NCBI GenBank assembly: GCA_039881145.1
Contig: JAYKKI010000023.1
Location: forward strand, 9,978,001-10,042,000
Direction of reading: 5' to 3'
Source: Druceiella hillmani
Taxonomy: Eukaryota > Arthropoda > Insecta > Lepidoptera > Hepialidae
DNA: 64,000 nucleotides
The position numbers and the translations under genes were made by a program. Of this stretch, positions 45,901 through 57,900 are shown piece after piece. The notes under the pieces are model-generated. The model made no database searches. It was given only the letters and a program-made list of their open reading frames with translations, and was not told the DNA's origin. How positions within the stretch are numbered: position 1 is the stretch's first letter; the number at the start of each line of letters is the position of its first letter.

Positions 45901-48900
45901 TTCACACACCTATAAGGTCGCATACAATTGTTCTTGGTGTGCCCATATTGTTGGCATCTCATACATTGTACAATGGTGTTTTTTCTTTTCGGGTCTTCTA
46001 TATGCACTTTTTGATGGTATATGTATTTAATCTCCTTGACTAGTTTGTTGTTTTCATGCTGGACTACGTTAACAAAGAATTTGTTTAAAGGTTCTTTCAT
46101 TCCAGGTTTACGAGCGGTCACTATCTCTCCTTGCACAGTGTTTCCAGTCAACTCTATTGCTGCTATTATAGCGTCCTTTGGAGTGCTGAAGTGTAGGTTT
46201 TTAATAACAATTCGCATAGTTTTTTGATCTTTGCAGGTGAAAGTATGTCCAATCAATCCTCTGCTTCTAATGTGTTCTATCAGGGCCTTGTATGTGATTA
46301 CAGAATTAGTAGATATGATTAGTTGATTCTTTGACGCGATCCGGTAGGAAAAGTCATTTTTGTTAGCTACTTCTTCCAGGAATTGAGTAAGTTTTCCAAC
46401 ATCTTCAATGCCATACAGCATGATCGGAGGTGGTTTGGTTTCTTTTACAACTTTTTTCTGTGTGGTCTTTTCTGCATCTTCTGTGTTTAACAAGCTGAAG
46501 CTATTTTGTGTTTTTATTGCAGGATTTTGGTCGAGTTCTATTTTATGAGTAGCCTTCTGTTTAATTATTGTTGGCTTCATTTGTGGTTTTTTCACATTAC
46601 TTCGTTTTGCAGCGTTCGTTGCTGTTATCTTTTCGTCAGGCGAGCGGATACGTTTCTGGTTCTGTTTCGGTATTCTTTGCCAGTCTGGCACAGCGGGTTT
46701 GTCAACAGAAGTGTTTTGTTCATGTCGTTGTACCTGCATATCGACATCTTTGGTTGTTTTCCTAGTGACCTCAGTTAAGAATGATGAGCGTGGTCTGTTA
46801 AACAGTCCTGGGTGAAATATCTGTTGAGTTAAGATTCTTGGTCTGTCCTGTGTTGTAGATTCCTCATGTGGCAAAACTGTGCCCCCCCCAGAATTCGTGG
46901 GGCAGCCCGAGCTATGCTCAGGGAGGGATTCTCCGGCATGGCCGGTACCCTCCTGGGGTAGATTCTCTTTAGGTTTGATGCCAAATGGGAAGATACATCA
47001 ACAGTAACGAAGCACCTAAGAACAAAACATTAACAGACTGTGCTACCAAAGGGAACCATTCGCAGAAACATTACTATAGGTCGGCGTCCCTACCTATTAT
47101 ACGTGAAACACAACAAGAAAAATCTTTCGATAAAAACAAGAACTTCCAGTAGAGGATCCTCCAGGAATCATGAAAACTAATGCACTAGGCCGAGTATACA
47201 CCATACATTCGAACAACGCCGAAAATGTTTCGTTCTCCGGATGTTGCTACACGAAATACGGGGACCAACAAGTTTCACAGATCTCAAGACTGTTAACGGT
47301 TATCTATGCCAGACGTGCAGAGAAGCATGCCAACGATTAGGAATACTGGAAAACGACAACCGCTGGGAATTAACACTACAAGAAGTCTTACTAACAGCTT
47401 CAGCTGAACAAATCAGAGACTTATTCACTATAATACTAACAACATGTAACCCATCGAATCCAAAACAACTTTGGGACTCCTTAAGAGAGTATGAGTGATG
47501 ACATACTGTCCCAAATCCGACAAGCTCAACCAGAACTGGCCATCGAATTCAACGACAACATCTTCAATGAAACACTCATTCGTCTAGAAGATAAATGTTT
47601 AACAAGAAAAAACCAGACCTTAGTACAACTTGGGACGCCAGCAACACGACAAGATGCTTTCAATGTGCTAAACTTCGAAATTACAAAGGAAAAAAGCTAC
47701 AAAATCAAAGAACTACTTATTGAATATACTCACAACAAACCACTGCTCGATGACAGTAAAAAAAATTTACAACGTTGTCATGGACCGAAAAAACTATTAT
47801 TTTGGAATTATTTACACGGGCGCGCCTGGCGGCACCGGGAAACCGTTTGTAATAAATCTATTGCTGGCAGAAATATGTGCTAAATAACACATCGCACTTG
47901 CACTGACATCATCCAGCATAACCGCCACATTTATGGTAGGAGGATGAACTGTCCATTCCGCCCTACAACTACCGTTGAATATAGCCGAAGAACAATTCCC
48001 AGTATGTAAAATCTCAAGAGCATCTGTACGGGGTGAACTTTTAAAATAAGTTAAAATTATCTTCTGGGATGAATGCACAAGTCATAGACAGAACATTACA
48101 AGACTTGCGAGGAAACTCTGGTGGGAGCTGTACTCATACTCTTAGGAGACTTTCGACAAACACTTCCAGTTATCCCCAAACCAACACATGATGAAATCAA
48201 TGCATGCTTAAAAAAGACAGATCTCTGGCCTCACACACAAATACTGCGACTAACAAAAAATATGAGAGTTGAAATTGAAATCGAAAGACGAAACAGCAGC
48301 ACATTTTGCTCAAAAACTTTTACAAATAGGCGAAGATATCCTACTGACCAGACGATTGGCCTCAATGAACTCAACAGTGATTTCTGCAACAGTGATTTCT
48401 GAACCAACACAACGACCAAATTTATCCAAACATTGTTCACAACTATACTAATCCGAAATGGCTATTTCAGAGGACAATTTTGGCAACTAAAAATAATATT
48501 GTCGACAATATCAACTTTAATATTCAAAAGAAAATTCCCGGTGAAGATAGAATGTACAAATCGATCGACACGTTGGTAAACATTGAAGAAACTGTCAACT
48601 TCCCTAGAGAATTTTTAAATTCTTTGCAGGTACCAGGAATGCCATTACACTGTCTTCGACTGAAAATTGGATCTTCGATCCTACTACTCATAAATCTAAA
48701 CTCACCAAAACTATGCAATGGAACAAGAATGATCGTCATACAGCTATTGAATAACATCATCGAAGCTGAACTTATGACTGCAATGGATAAAGGACACAGT
48801 ATTTATCCTCAGAATACCACTGATCTCTACTGAACTGCCATTCCAATTTAAAAGACTGCAATTTACAATCAAATTAGCCTATAGTTTTACAATTAACAAA

Positions 48901-51900
48901 GCATAAGGACAAACTTTAAAATATTGCGGCATAAACTTCAAAGAATCCTGCTTTTCTCACAGTCAACTATACATAGCTTGTTCTCGAGTAGGAAATTCGA
49001 AAAATTTGAACATATATACCCTGGATAACAAAATGAAAAATGTTGTTTATAAACAAGAATCATAAATAGTTAGAATATGTTTTCAATAAAAATATTTTAC
49101 TTCTTATATTTTGAAGTTTAATAATCCTATATCAAATCCCTGAGCGAAGCCGGGTACACCAACTAGTATAAAATAAAATAATATATTGACTATGAATGAG
49201 ACGATGAACCAATACATATATCAGACTTTAAAGTTCATTGTTTTATACCCTACATATAATTACATTAATGGATGAATGATTCCAAACACTTTTCTTATTT
49301 TAAACATTTTGAGGTTTTACTGAATAACAAGGAATTAAATTATATTACAATATAGATATATTAAGCGATAAAATTTGCAAGGAACGAGATGTAATTGTTT
49401 TCGAACTTGAATATTTACAAAATTTGATGAAAACCTATATGTCCCCAAAAGGAATTTTAAATTAAAAATCACTTTAAAACTTTATAGTTCTTTTTGTTAA
49501 TAAGAGCTGTCACAAAACATTATTTTTCAAAACATAATGTCAGAAAAAATTATTAAAGATTGAACCTGGCGCAAATCCGACAAAGTAATGATCATAATAG
49601 AATTGTACATATAAAAAGAATTAAATACTTTGCTGAAACTAACTTTGACTGAAAGAATATTTTTAAATTTTCCAAATATGGGTGAAAAGGCAGTCAAAGC
49701 CCTTCTTAATATTAAAATACATGAACTGTGAAATTTTACAAACATTGAGTTTATCTGAAGCAAACGTAAGACGCATAGAAAAAAAATTCAATATGGGTGA
49801 AGGTCTGAGCCCAAAAAGGGAAAATGGGGAATAAACCCAATTCTCATCTCCAGGTCAGAAAACTCTGTCAAGTAAATTTGCGTGGAAAACAGATTTTCTA
49901 CCACAAGAGTAATCAAATCTGAACTGGAAGAAGCTAATTTTATTATATCTGAGCGCACTGTTTGCAGAAAATCGAAGAGTAAATTCTTACAAGTCTCATC
50001 GAACTGTCAGGAAGCCTTAATTGACTGCTGCGATTAAAGCAAAACATCTGAGGTGGGCTAAAAAAGAAAGATGTCGAGTTTTGGAGATCGATAATTAAAT
50101 ATTTCACTTCTAATTAACAATTTATCACTGATTTTTTTATTCTTACAATTTAAATGCTTATTTAGTTTCTTTTACAGATTTCTTTCAGCGATGAAAACAC
50201 GTATGAAATTTTAGGGACTTGAAATTTTAGTCTATACAACTGTGTTGTACATACAACAAAAATTATCATGATTTAATCCATCATCAGTGGCAAGATACAG
50301 CGCCTTTACATAGTGAAAGGCATTATGAGGCAGAACCAGGCATCATGAGTGAACGAAGAAGTCCTAGAGAATTGGTTGGTTCCACAATTAAGAAAATGTT
50401 TCTGAAATGGAGAACCATTCATTTTTATGCAAAAGAGAGCTTATTGTCACACTACACATTGAATCAAAGCATATTTAGATGACCAAAATATCCCACTGTT
50501 GGGCTGACCAAGTAATACTTCCCATATGAACCCGACTGAAAGTGCATGGAAGTTGATGAAGAGGAAAGTGGCTAAAAAAATAACTATGACTAAAGAAAAA
50601 TCTTATTGAAAAGATCATCCACGTAAGGAGTTATAATCTATAAATGCAGGAGATTGTAAAATCATGCATTAATAGCATGTCGCGAAGGATTGAAACATTA
50701 ATAACTGCAAAAGTTGATTAAGCGAAATATCAATACAAAAATACATTTGGAGCATTAAAATGGTTCCTACACTGATAGTTAATGAATATTCATTCAAAAC
50801 TATGTTTTAGTTATAACAACACATACCTAATTACATGTAGCAGACATACAAATTTGATTTATTCTGGTAAAATATCCCAAACCCATATTTTTTACAGCTG
50901 TTAATTAAGATTTTGCATAAAAACTACAGTGCACCTAATAATTTGGCCAGGGGCTGTACACCCTTATCTAAATATCTGCACTATAAAAATTAGAGGCGAG
51001 ATTAGAGCTTGCAGAACTGCTCCGGTTCCTAAAGTTTTGATTCCCGGTGTTGGGCTCAGCTCGGTATCGGTACTCGTTATATTCATTCACAATGAAAAGC
51101 TTAAGACCAGTAAGATTTTTTCCAGATTTTTCGTGCGTATTCAATTATTTACGTAATAATACAATAAATAATAACTTCATTCTCTAATCAAAATAAAGGT
51201 TTATTATTGAAAATATATAGACAATCAGATTATTACTATTTTAATAACTTTTTCTTCACATAGTGTTTAGAACTTTAAATTTTAAACATACATTACAACC
51301 GACATCTTTTGGTCAAGTAATCACTATTCCAAGACAATTTAACAGGGTTCAATAGGTGAGGCTTTTTTTAATTAAGAAAATAACACAATATCACAATTTA
51401 GTTAAGTAATAAGTTTAAGTAGCATTATAATGGCATTAACAATTATTATCAGTCTTCAAAACGATTACAAATCACACCATAACATTAACAATATATTGAA
51501 TATATTTGGCGTTAATTTTGTAGAAATTCATTATACACAATTAAATGAAACTACGTGATGTAGTCTTATTTCTACTTGCTTCAAGTTCTTTACCACAACC
51601 TAGGTTTCGTTGTATTACAACATTTTCAGGTGGGCTATTAGCAAAGATGAAGAATCTTTGGTAATAGTCCACAAAGAAGTAGAATCTTTGCTAATAGCCT
51701 ACCTGAAGATGTAGTAATACAACGAAACCTAGGTTGTGGTAGAGAACTTAAAGAAAGTAGAAATAATACTAATCACATAGTTTCATTTAATTGTGATTAA
51801 CAATATAAAAAAAAACTAAACGAAACTATTTTTCAGAGTTTAAACGGTATAACCATCTTTTATTAGTTTTATCTCTTTTTTCGAGGTAGTATGAATGTAG

Positions 51901-54900
51901 AAAACTAATGATATCTAAGCTTTGGTCAATGAGCTGCGCAAATTATTACAAATGCAGCCTGCCAAAGACAAAATCTGCAGCCTGCCAAAGACAAATCCTT
52001 TCTGGCACGATGCTTGTTGGAGTACTGAGGTATTTTTACACCAGCGATAGATTATGCCTACTGCATCTCGCCAGGGATTTCTCAGGTATTCTGGTACAGG
52101 GAATTCTCGGAAACAAGCCCTAGGTGAGATATATTAAAATGCACAAGGGTAATAAACACCTACGACCGTTTCTAAATTGTGGGGCTCAGTAGTTTTCAAA
52201 TAATCCTACAGTATACGCTTAACAATTTTATTAAACAGATAATAGTGTAATTAAAGGTGACAAGTATTAAACTTTACCTTTAGGGTTCAAAACACGTCCT
52301 ACGCCATGAAGAATATTGACAGAGTTATCTTTTCCCAACGACACAAACTTCTTAGCTTTATTTTTCTTTTTATTACCTTTCTTTACTTTAGCAGTTTTAT
52401 CAATACTTTGTTTACTAGCTTTAATGTGTTTACCTGAAAATTTATAAAAACAATTCTCACATTAACTATTAAAATACTAAACTTAAATTATAATTGGTAC
52501 CAGTATAACATTCTTCCAAATATTTTAATTAGATATTTCAGATCTGAAAGGATCAAAGCCCTATGACTCTTCTTCAGCTTTTTCTGGGCCACTGAGCTCA
52601 AGCTTATTTATATAACTAATATCACCTATAAACAATTTCCTTAGTACCCTGTATGATTTGAAACTGTTAATATATTAACTGGCTAATATTATAGTCGGTG
52701 CAGGACATATAGAACTGAATTTAATTTTGAAAGACCTGCATTATGAAATTCCATTTTTTTCCAGATTCAATGGAATATGTGGACAAAATGTTTATCCTGA
52801 ATTGACATATAGAGTTAACTCAAAAAAAAATTAATAAAATACTTTGCTACATATTAACCAACATTAATAAATAATTAATTGAACTCCTCCTCCAAAGTAT
52901 TTATTCATAAATTTTTTTTAAATTAGCCAAATTAGAGATTAAGAAGCAGTAACTTTTCACTAAAAGTAGACTATTAAAATTCTACAAGTATTCAATTTAT
53001 GAATGATGATTTACGCGACATTTTATTTCAATCATTTCAGATTTTTGATGTCAATAACATTTAGTCTAAAAATCTATACATATGAAAAATTGTAGAATTG
53101 GCACGTCTGTATATTGAAGATATTATTAAATGATTTAGGGGACCATAATAAAAATAACAGTACAAAAATATTGTTTTTGAAATCCTCGCCTGTTTTTTTT
53201 GCAGTTATTTAAAAAAAAGTTTATTTAATGATCATAGATAATGTTATGCGCATTTTAACCTTAAGTTCACTTAATAATATTTTCCATAGGTCCATGTGAA
53301 TAAAGTAGTAATAAATATACCTGAAATATGTGTTTACATTTAAATAATGAAAACAACTTTTATATATATTGTAACCAATGGTAAGAACAAAAAAGTTTGA
53401 TTCCATAATCAGTCACAGAATGGTTTAATATGGATCTTTTGAGGGATTGAACATCCTATTTCGTGACCCACGTATGAATATGTAAACTTCATAAAATGAA
53501 ACATCATGCCAGGACTTAAGAGCAATTTGGCACTCTACTATTAAACCTATTCAAACTCATTGGCAGATGGAGTGAAGATACAGATTTATTATATGTTGTA
53601 ATTGGTGCTAACATACCCTTTAATGATGCAAAGTGAAGATTAAGTATGGCAGATCGTACATCTCCTGCCGAAGTATTAATAACACAATCAATCAATTCAG
53701 CATTGGGAATATTGTATACAGAAGAGTAGTTTTTAGATATAATATTTGACACTCTCGTAAGCGCCAATTTCATGCCACTCGCAGACACAGCATTGAAACT
53801 TAAAGAAAAGAAAATTTGAAAAAATACTTATAATATTACAAATACAGTAACATATGTCGGTAATAAATAACATAGAACTGAGACTGGCAGTTATATATAT
53901 ATACAAGTTAACTTTATATACTACATAGGACAAAAGAATAAAGAGTTGTAGAGAAACAAATAAGAAATGACAATTTAAAGTTTAAGGCCACATCACCAAC
54001 TTGAAATTATTTATTTCATCATCAATGTCAACACTAGATGGCAGGGTAGCTGATCGCCTGCAAAATCATAGACATCGTCCATTATATTGTTGTAGACAGC
54101 TGCTATCCTAATATCATTGTGGATAAAATAATCTCAGTACTTTGCTATTATTTATTTCGATTACTACATACAACATAACATTATGTACCATATGTAAAGA
54201 AATTCTATATAAGGACATGTAATATATCCATCGGTATGTCAAAAGTAGATGCTAGATAAACTGTTTGATACAAAAAGGTTAGAAAAAATTGGTGATTTTT
54301 CCTTTTTAGAAGTCTATGTTTTATGCAATTCTGACATTATTTTTCAGGCATGAAAAACAATCACAAAACCTTTAAGCTGCCTTTTGCGAAATTTAATTTC
54401 AATTACTTTGACTTAATCAAATTGGATCGGTGTTCCAGAAATTTTAGAAGACAGACCTTTGCAATAGTCATGCTACTTCCAATACCTAAAAATCACAGTT
54501 AATTTTTTATTGCAGACTCGACAGAAAAAATACCATAAGAATTTTGTGTATAAATTAAATTTCTTTGTAGTTGATTTGTCCTTAGAAAGTATTAAAATTG
54601 ATTATAAAAGACAATATAATCCACTCTAAACTCTAATTTTAAATTCCACTTTCATTCTTACTTTTCATAGAATCCAGAAGATACTATGTATTTCTTAATT
54701 CCATTTACCTTGGATGCAATGCTTGATGCATTGCATCCTCTCTGGAAGTGAAAAATCATTACAAAAATTTACCAATTCATTTTGTATGTTTTTCTTATAA
54801 AATTTGTCATTCCTTTTAATCATTTATACTTTCTCTTTATTTCTAGTTCATTTAACAATATTTCTCTAAAAGTTATGTTTTTAAAAATCTAAATTTTTGT

Positions 54901-57900
54901 AACCCTAATTTTATAAAAATTTTATATTTAAAAAAAGAAAAAGTGTCATTCATACAGAAAGAACAATTTTAAATAAGAAAAATTATTTTTTCAACCATGG
55001 ATGGATTTTGATTCTAGGAAAATATCGCAATCAACGTAATGTAACATATTTTGATAATACTGTACAAGTTTTGGTTTGCCAACAGCAAGTTCGAATCCAG
55101 GTTATAGCCCAAACATTATACCACGGGTAGAAATAATACAAGGTAAAATCAAATATAAAATCTAAAATAATATGTTTTTTGAAAAATAAATAACTAAAAG
55201 AATCATAAATATTTAATAATCATAATAATCAAAGTCCTTTTTACTTGAAATGCTCACTGTGCCAACATGACTATAAATAATAAAATGAAACGTCGTGAAC
55301 ACTACACAAAGAGACATAACCCAATATTTAGATGCGAGGTCTAACTAATTAATGGGTTGGGTTTACACTCTACAGTGATTTGACATTCATGCTAGCAAGT
55401 ATAGAGAATACATGGTAGCAAGTATAGAGAACAATTTGTTTATTTATGTTAGCAAGTATATATATACATTCATGCTAGCAAGTATAGAGAACAATTTGTT
55501 TATTTGTTTTATTCATTTGTATTTATTTTATTCAGTATATCCAAAAATTAAAAATTCAATTTTAAAGTGTATATTCATATGCATTTGTTTTATTACATTT
55601 CTACTAAAAAAATTTGTCTAAACAACAATTTTTCCACTCCTTTTGTAAGTTTTTACTATTAATTTTATGATTTAAACTTTTTATGGGGGAATATACATAT
55701 CTAAATGAATAAATATCTGTCTAGACGTACCTTTATTTGCTTATATAAATATATATGAACGAAGAGTAGGTTAATTATCATTGTATGGAATACCATAAAT
55801 TTCTGGATCCTTAAATGTGGAGTGAACATGCTCAATTGGAAAAATTTAAATGTAAAAATAAATCAGCCATGTAGGTTGCAAGGACAATGCACAGCTGAAG
55901 GAAGATTTATGGAATCTTCTTTGGTCGTAGAAAGTATCAACATTCCTAAGTTTCCATTATGACTAATGAGATGATGATTCACAACTGGCTAGAACTTCAT
56001 AACCTTTTGCTATTTTAGAAAATTCCAAAAATTTTAAATGTTTACAAAAGTGTGATAATACAGAAGTAAACGAAATTATAGGAATTGTAATAAGTGATTG
56101 ATAGAAAGATGTGTTCTAGATCATGAAATAGATAGAATACTAAGGAGACATTGGATACAGGCCAAATAAAGAAAGACCATTTGCTTCCTGTTTTAGGTAG
56201 ATAAAAATTCATAATCTTTTTTGTAAGATGTCTTTACCCACCTGAAAAGTGCTTTATTAAAGTGTTTATAATCCAAAATGTAATTTTATGAAAAAACGAG
56301 GTAAAAATGGATTTATCTAAGAAATCTTCTTTGTCTTTAATCTCCCAGTATTTCCATTTAATCGAGCCATTAAGTTGATGAATGGCTTGAAGACCTTCAT
56401 AGCCCAGGAGGTGTTGGAGTATCATGTACCAGTTGCCAAGAGTTACAAATGTTTTGAATTTTTTGGGAAAAAGGTAAAGGAAAAAGGTTGTATTTCAATA
56501 TATTTTAACGAGTTGATATGTAATTAAAGATGAATTACATATTTTTATTAGTATAGATTTTTTGTCTAGGGAAGATTATGATAAATTAATTGTGGGCCAT
56601 GAACAAAACGAGTAACGTTTAGATATTGAATGTGATCAGTTATTGCAAAATTATATTGATAGTCATTGACAGAACAATTAGAAAAAATTATGTTAAATTA
56701 TTGTTTGTATTCATACAAAATTTTGCTAACAACTGTGATATTGTCTCCTTACCATTATCTATGCAAAATGTAACACAGCTAAAGTATTTATTTTTGTGTA
56801 CATTAACATATGAACAAAATTTGATAGTTTCTTTTCTCTTAGTTCTTGTTAAAGACAAATTGTGACTAATTTTGTTGTTAAAAATTTACAATTTGTGAGT
56901 TGTTTGTAAATTAGTCTGTGTAGCTTTTTTAAACTGGTTTTTTCCATAGTGTTGTTGTTAGTGATTAGTGTTGTTCTAAGCTTGTTTCTTTTTTTTAACT
57001 TATAACGACTAGTTCTCGAAACTATTATATTCATGACATGCCAGATACATAAAATGATTGAGAAAAATTGTTGTCCATTTCTTCAGACTCCAATTTCTTT
57101 CATCAGATTGATTTAGTCAAAATACGCTCCGTAATACTCATTTCAATGGTGACCCCACGTTAAGAACACCATCTGGAGGACAATCACTGCTCAATGACCA
57201 ATCCACACTACGGTATTGGAAACAGACACACTTATCAAGAAATGCATCATCAAGTATTTCAACCACACCACATCAGCTCACAACAATCACTACAGACGAG
57301 TCCCTATTGAATGAAATTGATAAGCCTTTACTCTATATCTCAAAACCGCAACATAACTTCAACTCTTGTCATAACGTTGCCCAATACTAATCATCACCTT
57401 GCGATTGATTAAATCCCAAACTACCGCTACCAATCACCACCAGAGCCATGAACCCCATCAAATACAGTACACTACTATTCCCAGTAAAGGTTTGGGGCCG
57501 ACACAAGAAAAGGCACAACACCATGCTCATTTACAAAGTCCGAAAAAGTTACACTGGACATAACATTGGTTGCCGTGAAATTCAGCGTTCACGAGATATT
57601 GAACCACCTTTTTATCATAGGCAAAAAGTCTAAATTCACCTTTCTAGTAAACACAAAAAGTCTAAGATGTGAAGGGATATCCATTTTACCATGAAGAAGG
57701 GGTACTTCAATGCAGCTACTATTGTTCCAGCTTCATCTAAATCTATGTCAATGATATAAATGGAGATTTTTGGTCTCCATGGTCGGCAAATCCATCCTAG
57801 GGCCGATTTAATAAAACACCATCAACTTGAAGAACCGATGCCTTATTTCAACCGTTACATGCAATCAATATGCCAATAATTAGAAGCATTAATGTGCAAG

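Larger units (their letters stand above)
42557..46981 (-). mobile_element. Near-complete Jockey-type non-LTR retrotransposon (LINE)
   Basis: The element has a 25-base poly(A) tail (T run at 42557-42581), ORF2, ORF1 and a short 5' UTR starting at 46981. A 12-base target-site duplication flanks it: 42545-42556 (caaatggcaaga) and 46982-46993 (caaatgggaaga), one mismatch. It interrupts the Helitron gene exactly between the two duplication copies. Long open frames, an intact tail and a visible duplication show it is much younger than its host Helitron. Family: two-ORF LINE with zinc-knuckle ORF1 and APE-type endonuclease, as in Jockey. Confidence 0.93.
40014..49166 (+). mobile_element. Helitron rolling-circle transposon, split by a LINE
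   Basis: The likely 5' end is TC at 40014 in an AT-rich start (atatatattataaaagt) preceded by A. The likely 3' end is CTAG at 49163-49166 followed by T, with the typical gcgaagccgggtac phrase before it. Insertion between A and T is the Helitron rule. Without the 4.4-kb LINE the element is about 4.7 kb. It carries remnants of a Rep/helicase gene and a strong heat-shock-type promoter. Family knowledge: Helitrons move by rolling-circle replication using a HUH nuclease and a Pif1-like helicase. Confidence 0.85.
36386..52277 (-). other. Rad17 intron 7-8 (15.9 kb) filled with transposons
   Basis: The intron between GVGRVLNPK (exon 7) and STENDCLSF (exon 8). In order on the plus strand: GC-rich patch, 24-bp palindrome, hAT remnant with tandem array, Helitron containing a LINE, Tc1-like remnant, Tc1-type terminal-like phrase near 50930, and a 260-bp foldback. 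All coding pieces except the LINE are antisense to Rad17. Confidence 0.85.

Noticed and set aside
43058..46778. Plus-strand ORFs (for example 45662-46030 and 46506-46778) inside the LINE
   Set aside because: They are antisense shadows of the LINE ORFs.
50927..50962. Phrase cagtgcacctaataatttgg resembling a Tc1-type terminal repeat
   Set aside because: It faces right, away from the Tc1-like remnant on its left, and no partner end was found.
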